Positions 40,768 to 49,502 of a stretch of DNA of 64,000 nucleotides are shown here, piece by piece. The notes beneath the pieces are model-generated. The model saw only the letters and a program-made list of their open reading frames with translations. It made no database searches and had not been told where the DNA came from. The position numbers and the translations under genes were made by a program. The stretch's first letter is position 1. Every line of letters starts with the position of its first letter. Source of the DNA: Leisingera sp. M658 (GTDB taxonomy: Bacteria > Pseudomonadota > Alphaproteobacteria > Rhodobacterales > Rhodobacteraceae); contig NZ_CP083546.1 of assembly GCF_025144145.1 (NCBI RefSeq), positions 822,501-886,500 of the forward strand, read 5' to 3'.

Positions 40768-41793
40768 ATGACGAATTTCTATACTGAAGCTTACGCAGAG
40801 CCGACGAAGGAAATGCGGGAAGCAGGAACTTATGCGCCGGTTGGGAACTCCCTAATCGGCGAAGACCCCAGCACCAACGCCCTTCTTGAACGTGCCGCTG
40901 ATTTTTTGGGCAAGGAGGCAGCTCTGTTCATGTCTTCGGGCACGATGTGCAATGAGGTGGCCGTGCGGGCACACACCAGGCCCGGTCAGGAAGTCATCTG
41001 CGAAAAATCCTGCCACATCATCAACTTTGAATGCGGTGGCCCTGCCGCTATAAGCGGTGCCATGATCCACTCGATTGAAGGGGACCGGGGTATGTTCACC
41101 GCCGATCAGCTGTCCGAGGCTATCCGCAGTGGCAACCCCTATTTACCCCAGACCGGCCTGGTTACAGTGGAACAAACCGCGAATATGGCAGGTGGCGCAA
41201 TCTGGCCGCTTGAACAGCTGCGCAAAGTAGCCAACACAGCCAAACAGGCCAACATTCCAACACACATGGATGGCGCCCGACTGATTAACGCGGTCGTTGC
41301 CTCCGGCCATCCAGCTTCGGAAATGACCAAGGGCTATGACAGCGTCTATATGGATTTCTGCAAGGCGCTCAATTGCCCAGTTGGTGCCGTATTGGCCGGC
41401 TCTAAAGAGTTCATTCAGGAAGCGTGGCGCATTCGCCAGATGATCGGTGGGGGGATCCGCCGCACCGGTATGCTGGCAGCCATGGCGAACTATGCCTTGG
41501 ATCACCATGTCGATAGAATTAACGAAGATCACCAACTGGCCCAATACATCGGGGAACGAGTGGGGAACATTAAAGGTGTAGCCTCTGTTGCGGCTGTTGA
41601 AACGAACATCGTGATCATCGACTTCGATCCCGCAGGGCCTGCTGCGCCTGAAATCGTTGCAAAACTGAAAGAGAACAATGTTCTGGTTGGTGCCTTCGGC
41701 AAATACCGGATCCGTGTTGTCACATTCATGGGCCGAACCCTGAAGGACGGCGAAATCCTGTGTTCAGAATTGGATAAAGTCCTGAACGGATAA
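40768..41793 (+). CDS. threonine aldolase/beta-eliminating lyase family enzyme 1
   Basis: 341 aa from ATG 40768; a longer frame from 40672 adds a Ser/Asn-rich unlike leader. PLP fold type I: SSGTMCNEVAVRAHTRPG, HMDGARLINA with the PLP-contact Asp and Arg, and Schiff-base Lys 199 in FCKALNCPVGAVLAGS. It is the first of three paralogues in the same direction. Family reactions are cleavage of beta-hydroxy amino acids to glycine and an aldehyde, or related eliminations. Here CKALNC replaces the usual SKGLG-like motif. Confidence 0.88.
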   Translation: MTNFYTEAYAEPTKEMREAGTYAPVGNSLIGEDPSTNALLERAADFLGKEAALFMSSGTMCNEVAVRAHTRPGQEVICEKSCHIINFECGGPAAISGAMIHSIEGDRGMFTADQLSEAIRSGNPYLPQTGLVTVEQTANMAGGAIWPLEQLRKVANTAKQANIPTHMDGARLINAVVASGHPASEMTKGYDSVYMDFCKALNCPVGAVLAGSKEFIQEAWRIRQMIGGGIRRTGMLAAMANYALDHHVDRINEDHQLAQYIGERVGNIKGVASVAAVETNIVIIDFDPAGPAAPEIVAKLKENNVLVGAFGKYRIRVVTFMGRTLKDGEILCSELDKVLNG

Positions 41794-41934
41794 GCTGCCA
41801 GTCGCCACCGCCCTATTCATACCGGACGGTCGCGACCTAGGGCAGAAGCATACTTGCGTAGATCAGAGCCGATCCTTCGGAACCTGTCTCTTTGCATATC
41901 TTCCCCCCCCCAACACTACGGCAAGACTCTCCAG

Positions 41935-42298
41935 TGAGCTACTCCCCGATCGTTGGACAGTTTCCGCGTAATTAAGCTACTCTCTGCCCCTGCTGACCGA
42001 GCTGGGTTGCGTCTTTCTCAGCCAATTGACCACGTCTGGCGGTCTGCCGCCAAGGGCGGAATGTGGGTGCTTCCGATTGCAGAATTCCACCCATTTTCCA
42101 ACGCCTGCCTTTGCACGCCAAACTGGCTTGCCAGCTCCGCGACCGTTCGCTTGCCCTTCAAAGCCTTAAGCGCAACCTTGGCCTTGAATTCAGGCAAATG
42201 GTTCTTCTGTTTCGACGTCTCTGATCTCCTCTTCGTCGAAGATCAGCAAACAGCAAATCGTAGCTTACGTCAGTGTCCAGATTTCAGGGAGTAGCTCG
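41935..42298 (-). mobile_element. internally deleted IS3-family element
   Basis: 364 bp with inverted ends GAGCTACTCCC at both edges. Reading leftwards, an orfA start (about 42235-42080: HLPEFKAKVALKALKGKRTV, ELASQFGVQ) runs straight into an orfB tail (about 42053-41976: ALGGRPPDVVNWLRK and a stop). About 900 bp of transposase is missing. It is a non-autonomous, MITE-like derivative whose ends match the remnant at 28067-28385. No clear target duplication. Confidence 0.75.
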
Positions 42299-42618
42299 TA
42301 ACTGAACTGACCAATGCCGCCATAGGGCGGGTATATTGTGCCTGGCTGTTCGCTTCGCTCAGCGACCCGGTTGATCTATATCAAAACTGCATGGTAGATC
42401 AATTACACGGCATTGGTATGAATTGCTCTGTCCATGTAAACTCTACTCAACATGCTGTAATTGAACAATAAAAGAAAACACCAACATTGTGTGTCGCCGT
42501 AGTGGATGCCGTCAGAAGTGACCGCCTCCAGTTCGTGCGCAAATGCGGAATGTGACTGCCGCCACGACGTTTTCCGAAGCCGTTCTTCTACAGCCAATAT
42601 TGGATAGGAGCTAAATGG
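42299..42618. promoter_or_regulatory. region upstream of aldolase 2 with FNR-type box
   Basis: 320 nt without a gene. It contains TTGATCTATATCAA at 42371-42384, a perfect TTGAT-N4-ATCAA FNR/FnrL/Dnr-type palindrome. AT-rich sequence follows before aldolase 2, whose start is preceded by TAGGAG. The box is about 235 nt from the start codon, so it could drive a longer leader or an unseen small transcript. Confidence 0.55.
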
Positions 42619-43704
42619 ATGGCAGGAGAAACTACGGGTCGCCAATGGGCACCATTGCCGGCAAGTGCAGATGATGTCGTTGCCGACTTTTACAGTGACA
42701 TGAAGTCGATCCCGACCAAAGGGATGCTGGACGCATTGCTCAATGCTCGTGTTGGTGACGTTCAGAAGGGTGAGGACCCGACAACAACGGAACTGTGTCA
42801 GCGCGTGGCTGAAATGCTGGGCAAAGAGGCGGCGATTTTGCTGCCTACGGGGACAATGTGCAATGAGATTTCCATTAGAATTCATTGCGCTTCAGGCTCT
42901 GAGCTGATTGCTGAAAGATCCTCTCATATCATCAATTTTGAAGCGGGTGGCCCTGCGGCTCTCAGCGGCGTGATGATGCATTCGATCGATGGCGAATTTG
43001 GGCGTTTCACTGCTGAGCAAGTGCGTGCCGCCTATCGGCCGATTTCGCGTTATGCGCCGGAAACCTCGTTGGTAGCAGTCGAACAAACAACAAATCTCGG
43101 CGGTGGCGGAATCTGGAGCTTGGAAGAGCTCGGAGAGATTGCGGAAACCTCGAAATCGCTGGGATTGGCGACACATATGGATGGTGCGCGGTTGTTGAAC
43201 GCCTGTGTGGAAACCGGGGTCTCCGCCAAGCAATATGCGACTGGCTATGACTCTGTCTGGATCGACCTCACCAAGGGATTGGGCGGTTTTTCCGGTGCGG
43301 TTCTGGCCGGGACGGACGACTTTATCAACCACGCCTGGCGCTATGCGCAGCAATGGGGCGGCGGGTTGCGCCAATCCGGTTACATCGCCGCGACCGGGCT
43401 TTATGCGCTGGATAACAATCTTGAACAACTAGCCCGTGACAATGCACTGGCCAAAACCATTGGTGCGCAGATCGCGACCTTGCCGCATATCTCAGAGGTT
43501 TTGCCGGTTGAGACCAACATCGTGATCTTCAATCTGGATGAAAGCGGACCGGATGCGGCAACGGTCGTGTCCAAGTTGCGGGACCAGGGCGTCCGCCTTG
43601 GTGTCTTTGGCGAACGGACGGTTCGGATCGTTACTCATATCGGCGTAGGGCCTGAGGGCGGAGATCTGTTGATCAAACGCCTGCGCGCCCTCCTGGAAGA
43701 ATAG
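42619..43704 (+). CDS. threonine aldolase/beta-eliminating lyase family enzyme 2
   Basis: 361 aa with an N-terminal extension of about 20 residues relative to its paralogues. LLPTGTMCNEISIRIH, THMDGARLLNACVETG and the PLP Lys 219 in DLTKGLGGFSGAVLAG are all present. TAGGAG precedes the ATG. The next paralogue starts 57 nt downstream, so both are likely co-transcribed with proC. Confidence 0.9.
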   Translation: MAGETTGRQWAPLPASADDVVADFYSDMKSIPTKGMLDALLNARVGDVQKGEDPTTTELCQRVAEMLGKEAAILLPTGTMCNEISIRIHCASGSELIAERSSHIINFEAGGPAALSGVMMHSIDGEFGRFTAEQVRAAYRPISRYAPETSLVAVEQTTNLGGGGIWSLEELGEIAETSKSLGLATHMDGARLLNACVETGVSAKQYATGYDSVWIDLTKGLGGFSGAVLAGTDDFINHAWRYAQQWGGGLRQSGYIAATGLYALDNNLEQLARDNALAKTIGAQIATLPHISEVLPVETNIVIFNLDESGPDAATVVSKLRDQGVRLGVFGERTVRIVTHIGVGPEGGDLLIKRLRALLEE

Positions 43705-43761
43705 TTTTCACATTGGCAGCGGTGTGTCCGCCTCTGCAACCGATCATGAAAGATACATGAC

Positions 43762-44781
43762 ATGCGCGACTTTTTCTCAGACACCAAGACGATTCCGACA
43801 CGAGCCATGCGAGAGGCCATCCTTGACGCTCCCGTAGGCGACGAACAAAAAGACGAAGATCCGACAACCCGTGCCCTTTGCGAACGTGTTGCCGCGCTCT
43901 TGGGTAAAGAAGCCGCTATTTTGCTGCCGACTGGTACCTTGTGCAATGAGATTGCGGTCAATGTGCAGACCAACCCGGGCGACGAGGTGATCTGCGAGGA
44001 AAGCTGCCATTTGATTAACTTCGAAACTGGCGGCCCGGCGGCGATCAGCGGCGTGATGATCCGCACCATTGCTGGAGAAAACGGTATCTTTGAACCTGCT
44101 CAGCTGCGGGCGGCAATCAGGCCTGCATCCCGCTATGCGCCGAAGTCGGCGTTGCTGTGTGTTGAACAGACCGCCAATATGGGCGGCGGCACGATCTGGC
44201 CGCTGGAAAAACTCAATGCGGTCGCTGAGATCGCGCATAGCGCCGGATTGGCCACGCATATGGACGGCGCACGGCTCCTGAACGCAAGCGCCGCCACCGG
44301 AATTTCTCCTGCAGACTATGCCGCTGGGTTCGATACGGTGTGGATCGATTTTTCCAAGGCTCTAGGCACTCCGATGGGGGGCGTTCTTGCAGGTTCGGCT
44401 GAGTTCATCCAAGAGGCATGGCGCGCCAAGCAGCAGATGGGCGGGGCCATGCGGCAATCAGGCATTCTTGCGGCGATGTGTCTTTATGGGCTGGATCACC
44501 ACGTTGACCGGCTTTCTGAGGATCACCGTCTGGCCAAGTATCTGGCCGATCAGATCCGCGCGCTGCCACAGGTCGCGCATATGCAACCTGTCGAGACCAA
44601 TATCATCATTTTTGATCTTGATGACAGCGCGCCACTGGCCGCCGATATCGTCGCGGGTATGAAGGCCGACGGCGTTCTGATTGGGGCATTCGGTCCCCGC
44701 AGAATTAGGATCGTCACTCATCTGGATGTTGATATGCAGGCTGGCGAAGACTTGTTGGTGGCCCTGAAAAAGCAGCTGTAA
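43762..44781 (+). CDS. threonine aldolase/beta-eliminating lyase family enzyme 3
   Basis: 339 aa. DFFSDTKTIPTRAMREA at the start, LLPTGTLCNEIAVNVQ, THMDGARLLNAS, and Schiff-base Lys 199 in DFSKALGTPMGGVLAGS. It shares long blocks with enzymes 1 and 2 but is clearly diverged, so the three arose by duplication some time ago and may differ in substrate or stereochemistry. Confidence 0.9.
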   Translation: MRDFFSDTKTIPTRAMREAILDAPVGDEQKDEDPTTRALCERVAALLGKEAAILLPTGTLCNEIAVNVQTNPGDEVICEESCHLINFETGGPAAISGVMIRTIAGENGIFEPAQLRAAIRPASRYAPKSALLCVEQTANMGGGTIWPLEKLNAVAEIAHSAGLATHMDGARLLNASAATGISPADYAAGFDTVWIDFSKALGTPMGGVLAGSAEFIQEAWRAKQQMGGAMRQSGILAAMCLYGLDHHVDRLSEDHRLAKYLADQIRALPQVAHMQPVETNIIIFDLDDSAPLAADIVAGMKADGVLIGAFGPRRIRIVTHLDVDMQAGEDLLVALKKQL

Positions 44782-44863
44782 AGCGCGCCTTTCACGGTCG
44801 AAGGTACCTCCCCTGAGGCAAGGGCAAGCAGATCTGTCGAGCAGGTCAATTTAGGAGAAAAAA

Positions 44864-45670
44864 ATGAACCCGACCACACTGTTCATAGGCGCAGGAAACA
44901 TGGGGAGCGCGATCATCAAAGGATATCTGTCGGCTGGTGGCAAGGCGGGAGACATATCCATCGTTGATCCGTTTGTTCAAGACAGCACGAAACAGGCACT
45001 GGCAGGTGCTCATTTCTATTCTGACTTTGAGAGCCTGGATCCAGCGCTGCGCTTTGATATGGTTGTGCTTGCGACCAAGCCGCAAGTGTTCCTCTCGGTA
45101 AGCCAGGACATCGAAAGGGTGACCGCAGCGAACGGGACGATTGTTTCGATCATGGCCGGGATCGGCAGCGAGACGATTTCAACGGCTGTTGGAGGAAATC
45201 TTTCAGTTGTGCGCTGCATGCCCAATATGGCGGCATCCAAGGGATATTCGGCGAATGTCGCCTTTACCAAGGACGAGACGAAGAAGCAGGGTTTCGAACG
45301 CTTGTTTGGCGGGTCCGGGACCGTGCGTTGGGTCGACAATGAGGATCAGATCCATTTCACAACCGCTGTTTCAGGAAGCGGCCCGGCCTATTTCTTCGCT
45401 TTTGTCGAAGCACTGGCCGCTTCGGGAACAAATGCTGGGCTTGATTCCCGGTTGGCGATGGACCTGGCAATTGATACGCTTATCGGGGCCAGTGAATTGC
45501 TGAAGTCCGATCGCGATCCGGAAACACTTCGCAAAAGCGTTACGTCCAAAGGTGGCACAACCGCTGCTGCGCTAGAGGCGTTCGCGCACAATAACAATCT
45601 CCAGGCAGTAGTTGATGACGCAACCTCGGCTGCAATTTTGCGATCAAGAGAACTTGGAAATCCGGCTTGA
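44864..45670 (+). CDS. proC: pyrroline-5-carboxylate reductase
   Basis: 268 aa. NADPH motif LFIGAGNMGSAIIKGYL at the N-terminus, VRCMPNMAA mid-protein, and the C-terminal ProC signature SGSGPAYFFAFVEAL plus VTSKGGTTAAALE. TAGGAGAAAAAA precedes the ATG. ProC makes proline from P5C, but in this setting, near an OCD-family enzyme and three aldolases, it may reduce a related cyclic imine. Confidence 0.93.
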   Translation: MNPTTLFIGAGNMGSAIIKGYLSAGGKAGDISIVDPFVQDSTKQALAGAHFYSDFESLDPALRFDMVVLATKPQVFLSVSQDIERVTAANGTIVSIMAGIGSETISTAVGGNLSVVRCMPNMAASKGYSANVAFTKDETKKQGFERLFGGSGTVRWVDNEDQIHFTTAVSGSGPAYFFAFVEALAASGTNAGLDSRLAMDLAIDTLIGASELLKSDRDPETLRKSVTSKGGTTAAALEAFAHNNNLQAVVDDATSAAILRSRELGNPA

Positions 45671-46083
45671 TCCTGCTTCAAGATAGAGCAGTAGGCTCAA
45701 TCAGGGGGTGAGAGAACAATAGCAGTTGTTATTGGTCCGAAGCTGCGTTCCGAAAGCTCTCATGGTGGTGGCCATTGCAAGTCGTGGCCGCGCGCCAAAT
45801 CAGATGCGGGGCTTCCATAACCAACGTAAGCGCCGATCCGCCCTACATTGTAGAGCCTTCCCCATGCTGCGGGATCATTCCCATCTCATGGTGGGGAGTG
45901 CATTGATTTTCGGGTCATTTCCGTCAGGTTGAAGCGGCTTTGATGATGTGACCAGCCCCTGATGGCGCCAATGTGTCAATGTGGTGCTTTATGTGCCGTA
46001 AATTCTTAGCCCTCGGGACGTTTTTCTGGATTCCGGCCGCCGTTAAGCCAAGCATGTTACACGCAATCTATGAGGACAGGAAC

Positions 46084-47379
46084 ATGGATGAAACCCTTCT
46101 GCAGCGACTGCAGGCGGTGGAGCCGCTGATGTGGATCAATCCGGAACTCGGCCCCACTACTGCAGCGCAAGTGCCGGTGCGGCCGGACCAAGTGACGGAA
46201 GCCGAAGCCAACTGGCGTGCGCTGGCACCGCTGTTGCAGCAGTGTTTTGCGGAGCTGGAGGACAGCGGCGGGATGATTGCCTCGGATCTCATCGAAGTGG
46301 CGGAATTGGCCATGGCAATGGGGCAGGGCGCAGGGCGGTTCTTTGTAAAGGGTGACCACGCATTGCCGGTGGCGGGCTCGGTCAAGGCGCGCGGCGGCGT
46401 TTACGAGGTGTTCCTGCATGGGCTTTCGCTGGCGCGGCAGTTGGGGCTGATTGCGCCGGATGCCCCGCCTGCGGCGCTGGCGGGCGGCAAAGTGCGGGAT
46501 CGTTTTGGCAGCTGCACTGTGGCGGTCGGTTCAACCGGCAATCTCGGCCTTAGTGTCGGTATTGCCGCGCGGGCGCTGGGTTTTCGCGCGGTTGTTCATA
46601 TGTCGGCGGACGCCAAGCCCTGGAAAGTCGAGCGCCTGCGCCGCCATGGGGTTGAGGTGGTGCAGCATCAGGCCGATTACGGTACTGCCGTGGCGTCTGC
46701 CCGGCAGCAGGCAGAGGCGGACCCGTCAATTTACTTTGTCGACGATGAGCGCTCGGAACTGCTGTTCTTCGGCTATTCAGCGGCAGCGGCCGAGCTGAGC
46801 GGCCAACTGGTAGAACGAAACATCCCCGTGGACGCTGAGAACCCGCTGTTCCTGTATTTGCCGTGCGGCATAGGTGGTGCTCCGGGCGGGGTGGCATATG
46901 GGCTGAAACAGGTGTTTGGCGATCATGCTCACTGCTTTTTCGTTGAGCCTGCCCAATCGCCTTGCGCGCTGGTGCAATTGGCGTCCGGCCTGAAGCGGGT
47001 GGTCAATGTCTATGACGTGGGCCTGACGAACAAGACCGAGGCCGATGGCATGGCGGTGGCTGAGGTGAGCCAGTTTGTGGTACAGGTCATGCAACCCTTG
47101 CTGAGCGGGGTGTATACTGTCGCGGATGACGATCTGTTCCGTTGGCTGGCGTTGGCGCAAGATCATGCAGGACTGCAGTTGGAGCCTTCAGCGGCAGCCT
47201 GTCTGGGCGGGCCGCAGATGCTGCTCTCAACTGCCGAAGGCCAGGGTTATCTGGCGCAGCACGGGCTTGTGGCAAAAACGGATCAAGCCACCCATGTCAT
47301 GTGGGCCACGGGAGGCAGCCTGGTGCCCGATGAGGAATACCAGAGCTTCCTGCAGCAAGGCCGCGCTTTGCGGGACTGA
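46084..47379 (+). CDS. dsdA: D-serine dehydratase (ammonia-lyase)
   Basis: 431 aa from ATG 46084 (GAGGACAGGA upstream). PLP fold type II with the catalytic Lys in AGSVKARGGVYEVF. The phosphate loop is in VGSTGNLGLSVGI, and KTEADGMAV and WATGGSLVP are as in DsdA. It converts D-serine to pyruvate and ammonia in the cytoplasm. No DsdC regulator or DsdX transporter is adjacent. The Aap transporter and aldolases upstream suggest a wider hydroxy-amino-acid theme. It lies between IS66 ends. Confidence 0.92.
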   Translation: MDETLLQRLQAVEPLMWINPELGPTTAAQVPVRPDQVTEAEANWRALAPLLQQCFAELEDSGGMIASDLIEVAELAMAMGQGAGRFFVKGDHALPVAGSVKARGGVYEVFLHGLSLARQLGLIAPDAPPAALAGGKVRDRFGSCTVAVGSTGNLGLSVGIAARALGFRAVVHMSADAKPWKVERLRRHGVEVVQHQADYGTAVASARQQAEADPSIYFVDDERSELLFFGYSAAAAELSGQLVERNIPVDAENPLFLYLPCGIGGAPGGVAYGLKQVFGDHAHCFFVEPAQSPCALVQLASGLKRVVNVYDVGLTNKTEADGMAVAEVSQFVVQVMQPLLSGVYTVADDDLFRWLALAQDHAGLQLEPSAAACLGGPQMLLSTAEGQGYLAQHGLVAKTDQATHVMWATGGSLVPDEEYQSFLQQGRALRD

Positions 47380-47389
47380 GGGTAGCCCT

Positions 47390-47464
47390 GAAGCCATCGC
47401 TGCAGGTCATTCTGCCAGCCGACTTGACGAACTCCTCCCCTGGAATTTCCAGCCGTCAAGTTGA
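47390..47464 (+). pseudogene. IS66 TnpC C-terminal remnant
   Basis: Twenty-four codons, EAIAAGHSASRLDELLPWNF then QPSS and TGA. They are nearly identical to the TnpC tail at 26943, starting 8 nt after the dsdA stop codon. It marks the right edge of the dsdA cassette. Confidence 0.85.
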
Positions 47465-47586
47465 AAGCCCGGTGTCCGCTAAACGCCACTTATTATCCAA
47501 CGGTCCGATACTCTGGGACCAGGTCGAACCGATGCAGCTAGGCGAGGCTTGGTCAGCTGGGTATGGGAGGTCACTGAAGCTTAGAA

Positions 47587-48084
47587 TTACTTCCGGGCGT
47601 TGGAAATTTTTGCGCAGATGCGAATGATCTCATCCGCCTCCGCCTGTGTCAGCCCGATCCGGGCAAATACATCGGAGGAAACGCTGCAGCTTTTTGTCCA
47701 AATGCTACGCCCTGTGTCCGTCAGGGAGACGACCTTTTGACGCTCGTTGCCCACCTGTACCTCGCGTGACAGCAGGCCTTTCGCTTCCAATCTGCGAAGC
47801 AGAGGTGTCATCGTGGCCTTGGAGACTTCCAGTTTGCTGGCCAGGGTTGAGATGGACACCCTGTCCTCCTCAGCCAAAGCCATGAGTACCAAGTATTGAG
47901 TATAAGTGAGCCCCTGAGCTTTCAGAAGTGTTTGATAATGCTGCTCAACGGTATGCGATGCTGCATAGATTGCGAAGCAAAGCTGGTTGTCCAACCTGAC
48001 ATCTGGCTTTTCATCGGTCTTCAGCGGTTCTTGCAAAACTCTGTGCTTTCGTTGTGGGACTGAGCACCCGTTAGATACCATCAT
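47587..48084 (-). CDS. MarR-family regulator, OhrR-like (module 1)
   Basis: 165 aa from ATG 48084 (GCGGAAAG upstream); a longer frame to 48144 would run into the divergent promoter. LDNQLCFAIYAAS holds the peroxide-sensing Cys (about residue 36) of OhrR proteins. Winged HTH LASKLEVSKATMTPLLRRLE, and a further Cys in TKSCSVSS as in two-Cys OhrR. It is divergent from a catalase-family gene with a 74-nt gap and likely represses it until oxidised by organic hydroperoxides. Confidence 0.88.
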   Translation of the reverse strand: MMVSNGCSVPQRKHRVLQEPLKTDEKPDVRLDNQLCFAIYAASHTVEQHYQTLLKAQGLTYTQYLVLMALAEEDRVSISTLASKLEVSKATMTPLLRRLEAKGLLSREVQVGNERQKVVSLTDTGRSIWTKSCSVSSDVFARIGLTQAEADEIIRICAKISNARK

Positions 48085-48158
48085 TCTTTCCGCTTGCAAA
48101 TAGTTAGCTAGCAAAGTATTAGTTGGCAAATGAAAACAGCTCACAGGAGTACCTAGCT
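48085..48158. promoter_or_regulatory. divergent operator region, OhrR-like/catalase module 1
   Basis: A 74-nt AT-rich gap with two similar blocks, TAGTTAGC and TAGTTGGC, about 21 nt apart, and the hexamer palindrome GCTAGC. Both promoters and the MarR operator must lie here. AGGAG serves the catalase start. Confidence 0.5.
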
Positions 48159-49112
48159 ATGCGCACCGGATTATTTGCCCTCTGTCTTTCGCTGACTTCA
48201 CTGCCCGCCTTCGCCGAAGGTGAGTTTGATACTGAGGGCGGATTTGCTGCCTTTGAGCAACTCTTTGGCGTGACAGAGGGAAAGCGCCGCAACCACACCA
48301 AAGGTTTCTGCATCGAGGGTGAGCTTGTGCCTGTTGACAGCGCGATCAAGGCTTATTCCAACAGCTCGCTCTTCACCGGCACATCGTCGGTAATCGCGCG
48401 CGTATCCCATAAGGGCGGCAAACCTAATCCGGCTGACGACAAATATGGGTTGCTGGGCATGGCGATGGAGATAACGACAGCCGATGATGATCTGCACGTG
48501 ATCGCGATGAACACTGAACATTTCTTTCCTGTTGCGACCAGTGAAGCGTTCATTGAACTGCTGCGGGCCAAGGCCGCAGGGCCAGAGGCGACCAAGGCTT
48601 TCGCTGCTGACCACCCTGCACTTAAAGCCTACAAAGCATATCATGGCGCCTTGGACAAAACCCTGAGGCCCTACGAGGGCACAACTTTCAACGGTGTGAA
48701 TTCCTTCTATCTTGTCGATGCGGCAGGCGCGCAGACGGGTATCCGTTTTTCATTTCGCCCTTCCGGTGAAGAAGGGATCGTGACGGATACGCATCCCGAC
48801 TTCTTCTTGGAAAACATGCAATCGAACATAGCCAACGGTGGAGTGTCCTGGGAGATGGTGGTGACTCTGGCCAATCCAGGAGATGTTATCGCAGACCCCT
48901 CGGTGCAATGGACAGGGGAGCACACCGAGATTGTCGCAGCCCGGTTTACGGCCAAAGCGGCGATGTCAGAAAGCGATGGCCAGTGTGATGACCTCAACTT
49001 CGACCCCATGGTTCTGAGCGAAGGCTTTGCGCCGTCGGAAGACCCAATGCTGCTGGTGCGCTCCATGATCTATGCTCATGGTGTTGGGCAGCGTCTCTCC
49101 GAAAAGGACTGA
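48159..49112 (+). CDS. periplasmic catalase-family (SrpA-like) peroxidase
   Basis: 317 aa from ATG 48159 (AGGAG 9 nt upstream). A signal peptide (residues 1-20, LPAFA-EG) sends it to the periplasm. It is a small catalase-related protein: distal His 46 in NHTKGFCIEG, and the proximal heme ligand in RSMIYAHGVG (R-x3-Y). It is much shorter than true catalases (about 480 aa), so peroxidase activity is more likely than strong dismutation. Expression likely follows the divergent OhrR-like regulator. Confidence 0.85.
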   Translation: MRTGLFALCLSLTSLPAFAEGEFDTEGGFAAFEQLFGVTEGKRRNHTKGFCIEGELVPVDSAIKAYSNSSLFTGTSSVIARVSHKGGKPNPADDKYGLLGMAMEITTADDDLHVIAMNTEHFFPVATSEAFIELLRAKAAGPEATKAFAADHPALKAYKAYHGALDKTLRPYEGTTFNGVNSFYLVDAAGAQTGIRFSFRPSGEEGIVTDTHPDFFLENMQSNIANGGVSWEMVVTLANPGDVIADPSVQWTGEHTEIVAARFTAKAAMSESDGQCDDLNFDPMVLSEGFAPSEDPMLLVRSMIYAHGVGQRLSEKD

Positions 49113-49487
49113 GTTCTCCGTTCGCGGAAATTGAGTTGGTAAGGGCCTGGACGCATTGGCGATCATGTATCCGAAACGGAAACTCCTACCGGGAGACCGT
49201 TCCTAAGCTTTCAATTTTCGGCATCACAAATCTGACCCCGTCACGGGCCTTGGCAAGGGCAAGTGACGGGGCGGTGCCTAGCGGCTATGCCTTGGGAATT
49301 ACCCGGTGTCTTAGCGAGCCAGCACCGTACTTCTTCGTGGTCACATCGGTTGAACACAAGCAAGAGTGGTGTTTGTGGGGCTGCCTTGGGTTGCACCTTG
49401 CAGGGCTTACCCCAATGGCGCATGGCGGCGGCATGCTGAGCGGAAATGCGAGCCATCAGCGAAGGGTGATGGTTGTTGGAGCACATG
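49113..49487. other. intergenic region, left flank of IS66 insertion
   Basis: A 375-nt stretch without a confident gene. Joined with 52321-52387 across the IS66 element, with one copy of the 8-bp duplication removed, the minus strand gives a continuous 101-codon frame from GTG 52387 to TGA 49241. It contains LLRAAMKAVWNIMCSNNHHP. The frame matches no family I recognise and may be fortuitous. Confidence 0.3.
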
Positions 49488-49502
49488 GTAAGCGCCCGAT
49501 TT

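Larger units (their letters stand above)
45826..47493 (+). mobile_element. IS66-ended cassette carrying dsdA
   Basis: The left end begins GTAAGCGCCG (45826), and the next 85 nt align well with the tnpA-side end of the IS66 cassette at 27953. The right end carries the TnpC tail (47390-47464) and ends CCACTTAT at 47493. Flanking 8-mers TAACCAAC (45818-45825) and TATCCAAC (47494-47501) match at 7 of 8 positions, the duplication length of IS66. The transposase genes are replaced by dsdA. It resembles a mobile insertion cassette. Confidence 0.75.
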
